Positions 37,096 to 47,125 are shown, numbered from the stretch's first letter. The stretch: 64,000 nt of DNA from an uncultured Pseudomonadota bacterium (GCA_903928445.1 CAIYRB010000200.1:1-64000); one strand, 5' to 3'. Notes: generated by a model not told the origin, from the letters alone. Made by a program: numbers and translations.

Positions 37096-38387
37096 GAGGC
37101 TCTGTCCTCTTGGTCGAATAAGTGAAGGTCGGCTTGTGCGAGTAGATCGCTGATGATTTTATGGACTTGACCGTCGACGACGCTGAGGTTGGACTCAATC
37201 TTGAAGTCTCCGAGTTGGACCTCGGAGTCTTTCATCAGGGAGTCCTTGAGGTCGGCAGGAGCAATCGGATAGAGGCGGTCATAGAGCTCTGGGTGGATAT
37301 GAATGCGAAACTTCGTCGGCTCCACCGCCTCGCTAATGGCGCGACGCATGACGGTGACAAAGGCCTCGGGCTGGATGCTGAACTCGCGCTTCAGCAATGA
37401 TTCCGCCATGGCCTGGCAGAGTTCGTAGAAGTTTTCCTGCACGTTGTCGAGGATAGAGGCTTTGAGTTTGGCGAATTCTTGGACTAACTCAGCGACCTTG
37501 CCAAACATCTGGGTGGCGTTTTGCCGCACTTGCAGCTCGCCCTTTTCTTCGCCAGCGCGAAAACCATCTTGGTAACCAGCGGCGGTGGCGGCCTCTCTGA
37601 GGCTTTCGACTTGGGCCTGCTGTTCCGCGAGCTGCTCTTGGCGCGCTTGATAGGAACGAGCCGCTTCTTGCTCAGGATCATGCACCGGGATAAAGTCGTC
37701 GCTGGCGCTGTTTTCTTGCTCGCGTACTGGGCGCTGGGGTGGCTGCGAGGGCATCTGCGGCGCCGAAAGGTGAAGGCCTTTGATCGCCTGCCCGGCCTCT
37801 TCGACTGAGGCCCATTGAGCGTCGCGGCCGGTGATCATCGGGCCGACGGATTTTTCGTTGGGCATGGCTTCGGCTTTGGAACTTGGCCCTTTCGCCACTG
37901 GCGGCTGAGTCGACGGTATCGGAGTTGATTTTGCTGCCACCGGACTTTCAGCAGCTTGCGCTTGCGCCCGCGCGGCCGCGGCTTGCTCTGCTGCCTGGCG
38001 TTCCAATTCGGCCTCTTCCTGTTGGCGACGCTGCTGTTGTTCTAGTTCATAATCAAATTCATCGTCTTCCGCCCTCATGACACGGTCCTTGCGCAGCAGG
38101 CGGTCACGTTCCCAGTCCTTGGTGAAGTCGGTCAACTGAATGATCGGCCGCATGTGGTCCGGAGGAGTGAGGTCCTGATGGAACTTCTCTGGATCGCGCA
38201 CGCTTTCGGCTAGTTCCTGCTCTTCGTGGTACTGCGAATGGATGATGGTGCGCTTATAGTTGTCGTGCGAAATGACTTTGGCATTGGATATTTCATGAAA
38301 TGAGAAATGCTTGAGCGAGACCTTTTCGAGGACCTTTGAGCCCTTTTTGATGAATCGACCTTGGCGCCTTGGACCTTCGTATTGCAT
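37092..38387 (-). CDS. fliH: Flagellar assembly protein FliH with long N-terminal extension
   Basis: A 431-residue protein, far longer than the usual 230-270. The C-terminal 190 residues are FliH-like: a coiled coil (QARQEQLAEQQAQVESLREA), AGYQDGFRAGEEKGEL with Gly-spaced heptads, and a tail KFRIHIHPELYDRL. The first 240 residues are charged, then Gln/Ala/Pro-rich (about 115-225) and look disordered. FliH controls FliI and docks the ATPase ring to the C-ring. It sits 14 bases after fliF, where fliG would normally be, and overlaps fliI. Confidence 0.88.
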   Translation of the reverse strand: MQYEGPRRQGRFIKKGSKVLEKVSLKHFSFHEISNAKVISHDNYKRTIIHSQYHEEQELAESVRDPEKFHQDLTPPDHMRPIIQLTDFTKDWERDRLLRKDRVMRAEDDEFDYELEQQQRRQQEEAELERQAAEQAAAARAQAQAAESPVAAKSTPIPSTQPPVAKGPSSKAEAMPNEKSVGPMITGRDAQWASVEEAGQAIKGLHLSAPQMPSQPPQRPVREQENSASDDFIPVHDPEQEAARSYQARQEQLAEQQAQVESLREAATAAGYQDGFRAGEEKGELQVRQNATQMFGKVAELVQEFAKLKASILDNVQENFYELCQAMAESLLKREFSIQPEAFVTVMRRAISEAVEPTKFRIHIHPELYDRLYPIAPADLKDSLMKDSEVQLGDFKIESNLSVVDGQVHKIISDLLAQADLHLFDQEDRAS

Positions 38388-38401
38388 CGTGAGGGGGATC
38401 C

Positions 38402-40024
38402 TTAAATGGCGACTTGGTGAGGATTAAGGAGGAGGCGAATCGCTTCCGTCGTACGCTTTGGTTCGTTCTTTGCTAAGTACTGCACTTGCTCTTGCGGACT
38501 CAGCTTTTCAAAGGGGACGTCTTCCTTGATCTGGACGTTCTGCAGCGTGCCTAGCTCAAGGTCCGGACGGAAGTCTTCGATCAACTGCTGTTCGTGCTTA
38601 CGGGTGGGGTCATAAGCCAGCCAGCGGAAGTATGGGCGGACGATGAAGGTGAAAAAGAGCACCAAGGCAAGAGCGATGGCGGCCGAGATCGCGATAGTCG
38701 AGATATATTCGCGGGTCTCCTTTTTATCCTCGCGGATGCTTTCCATCTGGACTGGATCAAGCTGGAACATCATGTTGCGGACCGTGACGATGTCACTGCG
38801 CTTGTCATCGAATCCGATCGCGGAGCGGACCAACTCTTCAATCTGTTTGATCTCGGGCTCGCTGCGTGGATCAAAGGAGGGCCTGGTGCCATCCGATGGA
38901 TAATCTTGTTTGCCGTCGACTAGGACCGCCGCGGAGAGTCTTTGGATGCGACCGACTGGCATCGTCTTCTGGCTGACCTTCTTGGCAATCTCGAAGTTGA
39001 CGATCTCCGAGTCCTTTTTATTTTGCGTACTCGACTGCGCCGCGCTGGTCTGTTCCTGCTCTCCTGGTACGTTGGACTTACTACCTGGAATGCCAGTCGG
39101 ATTCAGTCCAGACCCGCTGAGTGAGAAGCCTTGGGTCTCACGCGATACCGCGACGACCCGGTCCGGATCGACGTCGGAGATGGTCTGTGACTCCTGGGTA
39201 AAGTCGACGATGGCATCGACCTTGACCTCGACGCGGTCGCCGCCGACGACACGCCCGACAATGCCGCGGATGTTCTCTTCGTATTGTTTTTCGATTTGCC
39301 TTTTGTACGTCATCATTTCTTTGGTCATTTTGCTCGAGGGATCTTCGCTCTCGATCTCGGTGAGCATTTTGCCTTCGCCGTCGATCAACGAGACATTGTT
39401 CGGCTTTAGACCCTCGACCGAGCGTGAGACCAGGGTGACAATGCCGCGTATCGCCTTTTTATCGAGATCCGCACCACGCCTGGTTTTGATGTAGACGGCT
39501 GCGGTTGCTTCCATTTTGTCTTCGAGAAACAGGCTTTGCTTCGGTGAAACGATGTGGACTTTGGCATTGGTGATGCCATCGATCATCATAATCGTCCGAG
39601 ATAGCTCGCCTTGAATGGCCCGCTGTTTGTTGATGCGTTGTTCAAAGTCGGTACGGGTGAACTCCTGCGAGTCGAATTTTTCCCAGCCGACGATCCCGTG
39701 CGCGGGTAGACCTTCCTGAGCGAGCTTGATGCGCAGGGACATCACGTCCTTGCTTGGGACCTTGATACCCTTGGAGTCAGCGATATAGTCGACGACATTG
39801 CTGCGTTTAAAAAACGTCGTGATCGACTGGACGTCTTCGGCCGGGAGGTCGACGAAGACATATTCATAGGGATCGGCTTCCTTAAGTAAAAGCAGCGATG
39901 CCACGCCACCGAGGACGGCGAGTAGCAGCGCGACCGCTAGGCCCTTTTTTAGGGTGCTGGCTTTGACCCATTGTTCGCTGAGGTTGGCGAAGAATTTATT
40001 GAAGATCGCACGTAGATTTTCCAC
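38402..40024 (-). CDS. fliF: Flagellar MS-ring protein FliF
   Basis: The 540-residue MS-ring subunit. The first transmembrane helix is at about 28-47, followed by the YscJ/FliF ring domains (YVFVDLPAEDVQSI, GWEKFDSQEFTRTDFEQRINKQRAIQGEL, ITNAKVHIVSPKQSLF, TAAVYIKTRRG). A second transmembrane helix lies near 447-468. The conserved cytoplasmic tail (YLAKNEPKRTTEAIRLLL) is the part that binds FliG in other bacteria. It is kept although no fliG follows. The gap is 24 bases from fliE and 14 bases to fliH. Confidence 0.97.
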   Translation of the reverse strand: MENLRAIFNKFFANLSEQWVKASTLKKGLAVALLLAVLGGVASLLLLKEADPYEYVFVDLPAEDVQSITTFFKRSNVVDYIADSKGIKVPSKDVMSLRIKLAQEGLPAHGIVGWEKFDSQEFTRTDFEQRINKQRAIQGELSRTIMMIDGITNAKVHIVSPKQSLFLEDKMEATAAVYIKTRRGADLDKKAIRGIVTLVSRSVEGLKPNNVSLIDGEGKMLTEIESEDPSSKMTKEMMTYKRQIEKQYEENIRGIVGRVVGGDRVEVKVDAIVDFTQESQTISDVDPDRVVAVSRETQGFSLSGSGLNPTGIPGSKSNVPGEQEQTSAAQSSTQNKKDSEIVNFEIAKKVSQKTMPVGRIQRLSAAVLVDGKQDYPSDGTRPSFDPRSEPEIKQIEELVRSAIGFDDKRSDIVTVRNMMFQLDPVQMESIREDKKETREYISTIAISAAIALALVLFFTFIVRPYFRWLAYDPTRKHEQQLIEDFRPDLELGTLQNVQIKEDVPFEKLSPQEQVQYLAKNEPKRTTEAIRLLLNPHQVAI

Positions 40025-40048
40025 CGAAAGCTCTCAACCAGCTAGGGT

Positions 40049-40384
40049 TTAGACAGGCATCTTCATCACTTCGGAATAGGCTTCAAGAGCTTTATTTCGC
40101 AGTTGGACCATGAGGTTAAAGGAGAGCTCGGCTTGGGTTGCGGCGAGCATGGTTTCGTGAATGTTGCCGCTTTTCCCTGTGGTCAGTTCCATCGCCATCT
40201 TGTCAGCGACCTGACTCTTACTATTGACCTCTTTGATGCCCTGCTTGAGATGGTCGGCAAAGGACATGCCGGGCTCTTTGCTAGCGCCGCCGTCTTTAGC
40301 AAAGTTTGTCGCTTCGCGCTGGATGTCGCGTAGGGTATTAAGCACCTGCTCCGACATCTTACTTGCACCATTAAGTGGACTCAT
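40049..40384 (-). CDS. fliE: Flagellar hook-basal body protein FliE
   Basis: A 111-residue MS-ring/rod junction protein. FADHLKQGIKEVNSKSQVADKM and the C-terminal TQAELSFNLMVQLRNKALEAYSEVMKM are the FliE signature. It overlaps the flgC stop by four bases and precedes fliF. Confidence 0.96.
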   Translation of the reverse strand: MSPLNGASKMSEQVLNTLRDIQREATNFAKDGGASKEPGMSFADHLKQGIKEVNSKSQVADKMAMELTTGKSGNIHETMLAATQAELSFNLMVQLRNKALEAYSEVMKMPV

Positions 40385-40824
40385 CGGCCGATCTCCAAGG
40401 CTTTCATAGCCATTTGTTTGGCGTCATTCAGCGCGGTCGCGTTGGCTTCAAAGGATCGGGTCGCGGCGATCATATTGACCATCTCGCTCATCACCTGGAC
40501 GTTTGGCATGTCCACATAGCCGCTGGCGTCAGCGTCCGGGTTGCTCGGGTCAAAGACGTGGCGGGGCGCCTTGGTGTCCTTGTGGATGCCAGCGACTTCG
40601 ACTTTGCGCAGTTCGGTGCCATGGCCGCTGGTATCGTTCAGGTAGTCTTCAAATTGAGCGCCGGTCGGCACTGCGGACAGCACAACATCGCGCCGACGGT
40701 AGGGGCCGCCGTCGTCACCCCGTGTTGATTGGGCGTTGGCGAGGTTGGCGCTGAGCACGTTCATCCGCACGCGCTGCGCTGCCAGGCCGGATGAGCTGAT
40801 GTCCATGGCTTTAAAGAAACTCAT
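40381..40824 (-). CDS. flgC: Flagellar basal-body rod protein FlgC
   Basis: A 147-residue proximal rod protein. ISSSGLAAQRVRMNVLSANLANAQST at the N-terminus, GYVDMPNVQVMSEMVNMIAA and the C-terminal NATALNDAKQMAMKAL are diagnostic. It overlaps flgB by one base and fliE by four. Confidence 0.97.
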   Translation of the reverse strand: MSFFKAMDISSSGLAAQRVRMNVLSANLANAQSTRGDDGGPYRRRDVVLSAVPTGAQFEDYLNDTSGHGTELRKVEVAGIHKDTKAPRHVFDPSNPDADASGYVDMPNVQVMSEMVNMIAATRSFEANATALNDAKQMAMKALEIGR

Positions 40825-41249
40825 CAGTGACCTCCGTTGATCGCATATTTAATCATGCCGACTTTGCGATTGATCATCTCGACGGCCGAGCGGTAGAGCA
40901 TCTGGTTTTGCGCCATCTGGACCATCTCGGTGTCGACATCGACGGTATTGCCGTCTTCGCCGACGCTTTCGGTGGGCCGGACAAAGACGTCGGCGCGCAT
41001 CTTGCCGTTGGCTTGGGTGAAGGCGTTTTGGAAGTGCTTGTCATTCGATGTTTTGATGGGCACCTTGGCATCAAGGCCGGCCATGCTAGCGAGCTGGTCC
41101 TCAAAATCGTATCCGAGTGCGCGAAAGCCTGGAGTTTCGGCATTGGCGATGTTGCCGGAGATCACCTCGCTGCGCTTTAAGCGTTGGTCGAGCGAGGCCA
41201 TCTGCAGGCGGTCAGCAAAGTTGAAGACGCCGCCCAAAATGCGACTCAT
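40824..41249 (-). CDS. flgB: Flagellar basal-body rod protein FlgB
   Basis: A 141-residue proximal rod protein, with [22 protein letters not shown] near the N-terminus and the C-terminal [21 protein letters not shown]. It starts inside the last codons of the sigma-54 activator gene (four-base overlap), so regulator and rod genes are translationally coupled. Confidence 0.97.
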   Translation of the reverse strand: MSRILGGVFNFADRLQMASLDQRLKRSEVISGNIANAETPGFRALGYDFEDQLASMAGLDAKVPIKTSNDKHFQNAFTQANGKMRADVFVRPTESVGEDGNTVDVDTEMVQMAQNQMLYRSAVEMINRKVGMIKYAINGGH

Positions 41250-42355
41250 GAAGCCCTCCCAGTGACGGGAGCGGTCACCTCGATGCCCTCAGAGGTGAAT
41301 TCGTTGATCTTGTTGCGCAACGTCCGCAGGCTGATGCCTAGGGTCTTGGCGGCGTGGGTACGGTTGCCTTGGTGGTGCCTGAGGGTTTCCAGGATGAACT
41401 TGGTCTCTAGGTCACGTAGTGGCCGGCCAATAGGCAGGTGGGTGACCCAGTCGACGCCTGGAGTCCGGTGATCGACCTCAATTGGTAGATGAGCAGCCGT
41501 GACCTGGGCACCTGCGGTCAGTAGTACTGCTCTTTGAATGACATTTTGTAGCTCGCGGACGTTGCCAGGCCAGCTGTGGCTGCGTAGTTTAGCCCGCGCA
41601 TCGTTGGTCAGCTCCATCGGCGTCTTGGCGAATTGCTGGCAGTATTGCCGCAGAAAGTGCGTGGCGAGAATCTCAATGTCCTTGGGACGTTCGCGTAGCG
41701 CTGGAACTTCGAGCTGGATCACGTGTAGTCGGTAGTAGAGGTCTTGGCGAAACTGTCCCTTGCTCACTGCCGCGGTGATATCGCGGTTGGTCGTGGCGAT
41801 GATGCGGGTATTGATGGCGACTGGGCCAGAGCCACCAATGCGTTCAATCTCCTTTTCTTGCAAGGCACGTAGCAGTTTGGCTTGCAACGCTGTGTCCATC
41901 TCGGTGACTTCATCGAGGAGCAAGGTGCCATTTGTGGCCTGCTCAAACTTGCCGACATGGCGCTGATGGGCGCCGGTGAATGAGCCCTTTTCATGGCCAA
42001 AAAGCTCGCTTTCGAGCAGGTTTGCCGGCAACGCCGCGCAGTTGACGGCGACGAATGGTTGGTCACGACGTACCGAGTGAGCGTGGATGGCTCTGGCGAT
42101 GACCTCTTTACCGGTGCCTGATTCACCGCTGATCAGGACTGGCACGGCGGCCTCTTTGATTTGTTCGACGATGTCCTTGATTCTGACCATCTTGTCGTCG
42201 GCCGCTAGGAACAGGGCTTCAGCCAGACTGCGTTCCTGAGCGTATTGGAGGTATTCAGCCGGTGATGGCGTCTGGCTGCCGGTGCTGCCAGACGTGGCAG
42301 CGGTCGAGGTCGTAGGCACCATGTTGGTGGCAGCGCTAGTCATCTGTGCAGTCAT
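41246..42355 (-). CDS. Sigma-54 dependent activator of the flagellar operon, without receiver domain
   Basis: A 369-residue enhancer-binding protein. A short Ser/Thr/Ala-rich N-terminus (about 1-35) replaces the usual receiver. The AAA+ domain has Walker A GESGTGKE (77-84), the sigma-54 contact loop as GSFTGA (124-129, usually GAFTGA), [10 protein letters not shown] (Walker B) and [20 protein letters not shown] Fis-type helix-turn-helix closes the protein ([18 protein letters not shown]). It plays the part of FlbD/FlrC-type regulators of rod and hook genes. It lies within the operon it probably controls, 34 bases after the TPR gene, downstream of a consensus sigma-54 promoter. Confidence 0.93.
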   Translation of the reverse strand: MTAQMTSAATNMVPTTSTAATSGSTGSQTPSPAEYLQYAQERSLAEALFLAADDKMVRIKDIVEQIKEAAVPVLISGESGTGKEVIARAIHAHSVRRDQPFVAVNCAALPANLLESELFGHEKGSFTGAHQRHVGKFEQATNGTLLLDEVTEMDTALQAKLLRALQEKEIERIGGSGPVAINTRIIATTNRDITAAVSKGQFRQDLYYRLHVIQLEVPALRERPKDIEILATHFLRQYCQQFAKTPMELTNDARAKLRSHSWPGNVRELQNVIQRAVLLTAGAQVTAAHLPIEVDHRTPGVDWVTHLPIGRPLRDLETKFILETLRHHQGNRTHAAKTLGISLRTLRNKINEFTSEGIEVTAPVTGRAS

Positions 42356-42389
42356 GAAAGTAGCTCCCCTAGGAATGGTCTGAAGTTCG

Positions 42390-44768
42390 TTACTGAAGTT
42401 GACTTAAGCGTTCCTTGGCCAGGTTCGCGTAGAAAAGGTTGTTGCCATCGGCCTCGGCCTTTTTAAACGCCTCGACGGCTTCGGCGCGGCGTCCCGCGCG
42501 ATAGAGCAGCAGACCGCCTTTATAGAGTGCTTCGGCGCGACCCTCGAAGTTCTCAGCCTCGGCTCCGACGAGATTGAAAAGGCGCCCAGCATCGAGGTAT
42601 TGGTTGGCTTTGCGGTAGTCCTCAGCGAGGTTGATCAAATCAGAAGCCCAGGTTTGCTTGGCCGCCTTGTCATCGCCCAAATCCTTAGGGGTCATGAACT
42701 TGAGCAAGCTGAGTGCCTGCCGCCGTTCAGTCGTCATGCCAAGAAGGGCGAAGCGTTTGGCGAGGTCGCTCAGCAGGATGACCGCGCTACCCGACGGGCT
42801 AAAATTGCGTGACCAATCCGCGTCGTCGCCGCCGTTTTTAGTCGACGCTTTGGTGTTAAGTGCTTTGGTCCAGTTGGCGAGGACGATGGTCAGTCCGGTG
42901 CGTAGTTTTGCCGGACTGTTGATGGTGCTTTCAAACGGCTCTTTGTAGGCGATTCCAAGTTTTTGCCGTTCGTCTTCTTTTAACTGCTTCCAGGTCTCGC
43001 CTGCCTCTTTATCGGCGACGCGGCTGCGTTCAGCTAGAGCCGAGACCTTGGCGGTGTCGCCCTTGTTTTGGCGTAGGTCCTCGGCCTCTTCGCCGGCGGT
43101 CACAGCGAGCCAGAATTGGGCCTTGAAGCGGCCTGGGGCTTCAGTCTCAGGGGTGATGGTTGCATGGTAAAAGTCTATGGCCTTGGCGCGTTGGCCTAGC
43201 TTACGGTAGGCCTCGGCGATGGCCCAGGCGGTCTTCGCGTCCTTTTTGATACTGCGCAGCGAGGTGGGTAGAGCCTCATAGTCAGCCGTGGCTTCAAGCA
43301 GCTTACCGGCGCTGACCTTGGCTTGGAGGCTGTCGGTCAGGCGCTTTAGAAGTAGGTCTTTGAGCTGGCTTCGGTAGGGCTCGGCAGCGGCACCGGTAAA
43401 GCGCTTGAAATAGGCTTCGGCGAAGGTTCCAGTCGAACGCTGCCAGGGTTGGTTGGGACCGAGCATATTGTTGAGCAGTAAGCTAGCCGTGAGAAATGCT
43501 GTGCGCGAACTCTCCACTTGGGGGTAGGCTTGCATCAGCGCTGTGTGAATATTTGGTGCCAGCAGCGGTAGATCCTTTGGATTGACGCTTTTGGCCAAAG
43601 CCTCCGGGTTCCACCAAGCTTGCCTTAGTGCAATTTGTGCGGCCAACTCGCCGCCGCTACGGGCCGGAATTGGCGCCAATTTTGGCAGCAGGCCGGCAAC
43701 GCTACGGTAATTGCCCTCATTTAGTTTGCGTAGGGCGGCGATGTCCAGAAGGCGCAGCTGGGCATAGTGGGCGAGCGGGCTTTCCGGATGCTTTTGGATG
43801 AGGGCTTCAAAGTAGCCTTGAGCCAGGGTCAAATTGCCTTGCCCGAGGTGGATCTCTGAGAGTTTCCAAAGATGCAATGCGTCACGATCGAACAGGGAGG
43901 CGTCTTTGTGTAAGACCTGCTCATAGGCGAGTAAGGCCTTCGCTTCATGGCCAAAATTGTAGAGCTTGCCGGCATAGTCGGCCATTTGCTGCACCGACTC
44001 TAAATTTAGGGCCTTTGGTGTCCGCACAAGCGATGCCCGTTCGCGGTCGTTTTTCTCTTCGTAGCCGGCTGTCTGCAGGCGATAAATATACGGAGGAAAG
44101 TCTTGCCAGCTTTTGCCGAGTCCAGCGGCTGCAGAGCGCATGCCGGCTTGGAGATCGTCAGGGGTGGTGAAGACTTCGGGCGTCGTTTCGAGTAGGTGGT
44201 GTTTTTTGCCCGGTGCGGATGGTGGCATTGCCTCTGCTGTTTGGTTCTGGCTCGGTGCTTCATCCTTAGCGTCGGTAAGAAACTTCAAACCCGTTCCAGC
44301 CGCCCTGCTCATGTTGCCTGAAGCAGCGCCGCTGTGGTCATCTTCGACGGCGACTTGGCCGCTGACTAAAGGCATGCCTGTGGTGGGATCATGGTCCTCT
44401 TCGTAGTCGGCGTCGAACAAGTCGATGGCCACGCGGAAGGGCTCGGTAAACTGGTCGACGTGAGCGCGCACATCGCGGTCGCGCAAGATCATCTTGACCT
44501 CGCTGCCGACTGGTCCGAGGTCTTTGATCAAAATTCGTTTGATCAGTCGCTCATCGTAATGCTCAAAGGCGAGCAGCTCACTGGGCGAGGTCTTCTCGAA
44601 GGCTAAAATCAGTGCGTGTTCGCCCTTTTCGTAACGTGACTGGACGACGCGTTGCTCGGGAAAGGGGACGACCAACTGCGTATAGATACCGCCCGCGGCA
44701 GCTGGAGTGGCCTGCATGGCCAGCAGCTGGACGGTGATGAAGCGAAGGGACCTTAGTTTGAAGTGCAT
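42390..44768 (-). CDS. Secreted TPR-repeat protein heading the flagellar operon
   Basis: A 792-residue predicted periplasmic protein. The signal peptide ends TPAAA near residue 24. Residues 25-115 form a beta-rich, possibly AMIN-like domain ([22 protein letters not shown], then [13 protein letters not shown]), followed by an acidic/low-complexity linker and many helical TPR-like repeats to the end ([63 protein letters not shown]). The start at 44768 is chosen because the in-frame ATG at 44886-44888 lies inside the sigma-54 promoter. Position suggests a role in flagellar or envelope assembly; no exact homologue is recognised. Confidence 0.75.
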   Translation of the reverse strand: MHFKLRSLRFITVQLLAMQATPAAAGGIYTQLVVPFPEQRVVQSRYEKGEHALILAFEKTSPSELLAFEHYDERLIKRILIKDLGPVGSEVKMILRDRDVRAHVDQFTEPFRVAIDLFDADYEEDHDPTTGMPLVSGQVAVEDDHSGAASGNMSRAAGTGLKFLTDAKDEAPSQNQTAEAMPPSAPGKKHHLLETTPEVFTTPDDLQAGMRSAAAGLGKSWQDFPPYIYRLQTAGYEEKNDRERASLVRTPKALNLESVQQMADYAGKLYNFGHEAKALLAYEQVLHKDASLFDRDALHLWKLSEIHLGQGNLTLAQGYFEALIQKHPESPLAHYAQLRLLDIAALRKLNEGNYRSVAGLLPKLAPIPARSGGELAAQIALRQAWWNPEALAKSVNPKDLPLLAPNIHTALMQAYPQVESSRTAFLTASLLLNNMLGPNQPWQRSTGTFAEAYFKRFTGAAAEPYRSQLKDLLLKRLTDSLQAKVSAGKLLEATADYEALPTSLRSIKKDAKTAWAIAEAYRKLGQRAKAIDFYHATITPETEAPGRFKAQFWLAVTAGEEAEDLRQNKGDTAKVSALAERSRVADKEAGETWKQLKEDERQKLGIAYKEPFESTINSPAKLRTGLTIVLANWTKALNTKASTKNGGDDADWSRNFSPSGSAVILLSDLAKRFALLGMTTERRQALSLLKFMTPKDLGDDKAAKQTWASDLINLAEDYRKANQYLDAGRLFNLVGAEAENFEGRAEALYKGGLLLYRAGRRAEAVEAFKKAEADGNNLFYANLAKERLSQLQ

Positions 44769-45103
44769 GCGGGTCTTACTTGCGAAAAAGGGATGATATG
44801 AACCAGGTGACGGATGGACCGCGGTGGGTGCGAGTGGGAGCGCACCGAGAGGCAAGCCAAACGGGGGAGGGCAAACTATATCCAGCAAGTTATGTGCCAG
44901 CTTTGCCCAGCCTGAAACGGCGGGGGGTTAGGTCTTGCCTCGCCAGTAGCTGCCAAAAAGCCGCCACCGTCAGCGCGCCGTGGCGTCAAGGTGGTGACGT
45001 AACAGCTCGTGTGTTGTCAGTTTTTTGGCAGGTATGATAACACCAAAGACGACCCGGGGCGCTCGCTGGCCCGCCGCTATATCTGCTGCTGAGAGGCTTT
45101 TTC
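44769..45103. other. Divergent control region between flagellar operon and hldE
   Basis: 335 bases holding the leftward sigma-54 promoter (44884-44899) and a leader of about 105 bases before the TPR gene. No rightward consensus promoter for hldE could be assigned with confidence, though TATGAT occurs at 45034-45039. Confidence 0.4.
44884..44899 (-). promoter_or_regulatory. Sigma-54 (-24/-12) promoter of the flagellar operon
   Basis: On the minus strand this reads TGGCAC, five bases, TTGCT, an exact match to the -24/-12 consensus with correct spacing. Transcription would begin about 12 bases further left, near 44873, and run into the TPR protein, the sigma-54 activator and the rod genes. Confidence 0.8.
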
Positions 45104-46636
45104 ATGACTGAGGCGCGCATTCCCCCTAAGGCTCACGCTCATATCCCATGGCTGCAGGGCCCTAGACCGCTGCGGATTGCGGTCATCGGCGACGTCATCC
45201 TGGACGAATACCTGGAGGGTCAGGTCAACCGTATCTCGCCCGAGGCCCCGGTGCCCGTACACCTGGTGACCAAGACCGTGCACGGCGCTGGTGGTGCAGC
45301 CAACGCCGCGCGCAACATCAAGCTGGCCGGTGGCGACGTGATGCTTCTGAGCATCACTGGCAACGATGAAGCGGGACGTCAGCTCAAGGTGCTGCTGCAA
45401 AAGGACATGATCGACACCTCTTACCTGCAAGCGGTGCAGGATCGGCCGACGATCCGCAAAACCAGAGTTACGTCTAGCAGCCATCAAATGATGCGGATCG
45501 ACTGGGAGCGGATCCATCCGATCGATGTTCAAGTCCAAGAGCGGATCCTCAACGGTCTGAACTCGATTGAATTCGATGCCTTGTTGATCAGCGATTATGG
45601 CAAGGGCGTGCTGCCGACCTCGCTACTCAGCCGCCTATTACTCTTGGCTAAGGATCGTGGCGTGCCTGCCGTGGTCGATCCGAAGGGGCGGGATTTTAGT
45701 AAATACCTTCACGCGACGTTGATCACACCGAATCGCAAGGAGGCCTGCGATGCGCTTGGCATCGATCCGACCGACGAATGCAGCGGAGAAGAATTAGGAC
45801 GACGCTTACAGAAGACCTTTGGCTTGCAAAGCGTCTTGGTGACCATGGGGGCCAAAGGCATGGTGCTCGTGCCCACGGCCGTGGCTGATCAGACCGTCCA
45901 AGCTTTGGAGCTGCCCGCCGTGGCGCGGGAAGTTTACGATGTTTCAGGCGCTGGCGACACGGTTGTGGCGCTTATGACCCTGGGTTTAGCGGCCAAGGCT
46001 CCGATGGCGGAGTCGATGCATATCGCGAACACCGCAGCAGCTCTAGTCGTCGAGAAGTGGGGTACGCAGCCGATCCGTCTTGCCGAACTCGAAGAAGCAT
46101 TGCTCGGCCAGCCTAAACATGACGGCCGCAAGCTATTCTCCACCCATGCGAAGATCATCTCTCGCGAGTCGCTCCGCTTAGTCATCGGCGAACCCGCGGC
46201 CAGGAGTAAGCGGGTGGTGTTTTCCAACGGCTGCTTTGATCTGCTGCACGCCGGTCACGTGTCCTATCTTGAGCAAGCGAGGTCCCTTGGCGATCTGTTG
46301 ATCCTCGGTGTCAATACCGACGCCTCGGTGCGTCGGCTCAAAGGGGCTCAGCGGCCCTATGTGACCGAGGACGACCGGCTGCGCCTACTGGCCGCTTTAT
46401 CCTGTGTCGATCATGTTGTGGCTTTTGCCGAGGATACGCCTGAAGAGCTCATTGCATTTTTGCAGCCGGATGTTCTGGTCAAAGGGGCGGATTATGACCA
46501 AAACGCGCCAGCCGGCAGCCCTCAGGCCATCGTCGGTGCTGACCTCGTGCGTCAGTACGGTGGCAGGGTGGAAACGATTATTTTGACACCAGGGCTTTCG
46601 TCGAGTGTGTTGATTGCTCGGATTAAGTCTCAATAA
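45104..46636 (+). CDS. hldE: Bifunctional heptose-7-phosphate kinase / heptose-1-phosphate adenylyltransferase
   Basis: Makes ADP-heptose for the lipopolysaccharide inner core. The 510 residues contain a ribokinase-type kinase domain (about 1-340: IGDVILDEYLEGQVNRISPEAP, GGAANAARNI, TPNRKEAC, DVSGAGDTV) and a nucleotidyltransferase domain (about 350-510: VFSNGCFDLLHAGHVSYLEQARSLGD, VKGADYDQ). Both active sites look complete, so it is the fused HldE type. It implies that the organism makes heptose-containing lipopolysaccharide. GAGAGG precedes the start. It is read away from the flagellar operon. Confidence 0.96.
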   Translation: MTEARIPPKAHAHIPWLQGPRPLRIAVIGDVILDEYLEGQVNRISPEAPVPVHLVTKTVHGAGGAANAARNIKLAGGDVMLLSITGNDEAGRQLKVLLQKDMIDTSYLQAVQDRPTIRKTRVTSSSHQMMRIDWERIHPIDVQVQERILNGLNSIEFDALLISDYGKGVLPTSLLSRLLLLAKDRGVPAVVDPKGRDFSKYLHATLITPNRKEACDALGIDPTDECSGEELGRRLQKTFGLQSVLVTMGAKGMVLVPTAVADQTVQALELPAVAREVYDVSGAGDTVVALMTLGLAAKAPMAESMHIANTAAALVVEKWGTQPIRLAELEEALLGQPKHDGRKLFSTHAKIISRESLRLVIGEPAARSKRVVFSNGCFDLLHAGHVSYLEQARSLGDLLILGVNTDASVRRLKGAQRPYVTEDDRLRLLAALSCVDHVVAFAEDTPEELIAFLQPDVLVKGADYDQNAPAGSPQAIVGADLVRQYGGRVETIILTPGLSSSVLIARIKSQ

Positions 46637-46732
46637 CTCACTGATTTTATTAATTAAAAAAAAGTTGTCAAAGGGTTTCTAAAGGTTTGCTCGAATATGG
46701 CGACAAGTAGGTTGTCAGTATGGAGCAAAGGG

Positions 46733-47104
46733 ATGATTTCAGGTAAACGACAAGAATTCCGCGCCGACGACCGGGATAATCGCTTCGCAAGGGAGTTTTC
46801 CCTGAAGCTTTTGTCGCACGACTCGGCTGGTAAGATCGTTCCTATACGGCCGATCGATGTCTCGTCTCGGGGCTTGGGCTTTATGGTTAAAGAGCATTTG
46901 CGGATGGGCTCAATCTTCACGCTTTTGATCGGTTCTAAACGCTTTCGTATTGAAGTCGCTTACTGCAATCCGCATTTAGGAATCGATGGACTCTTTCGTT
47001 GTGGTTTGTTTCTTCGTGAAGCCGATGGTAACCTACAGCAGGCTTGTGAACATTTGGGGCTTTTAGCCAGCAGCAACCACACCGTCGTTGCAGCGGTCTC
47101 ATAG
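46733..47104 (+). CDS. PilZ domain protein
   Basis: A 123-residue single-domain PilZ-like protein. The DVSSRGLGFMV motif matches the family D/NxSxxG signature, with RDNRFAREFSLKLL before it and a GLFRCGLFL strand after. PilZ proteins usually bind cyclic di-GMP and control motility or surface polysaccharides; an exact RxxxR is not clear, so binding is uncertain. The ATG at 46733 follows GGAG by seven bases and is preferred to 46697. It lies about 20 bases before the Cys-repeat lipoprotein gene and may be co-transcribed. Confidence 0.75.
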   Translation: MISGKRQEFRADDRDNRFAREFSLKLLSHDSAGKIVPIRPIDVSSRGLGFMVKEHLRMGSIFTLLIGSKRFRIEVAYCNPHLGIDGLFRCGLFLREADGNLQQACEHLGLLASSNHTVVAAVS

Positions 47105-47125
47105 CAGTAGCTGAGGTAATTAGAC

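Noticed and set aside
44769-44888. N-terminal extension of the TPR protein starting at 44888
   Set aside because: It would start inside the sigma-54 promoter and put 40 Pro-rich residues ahead of a good signal peptide; the ATG at 44768 is better.
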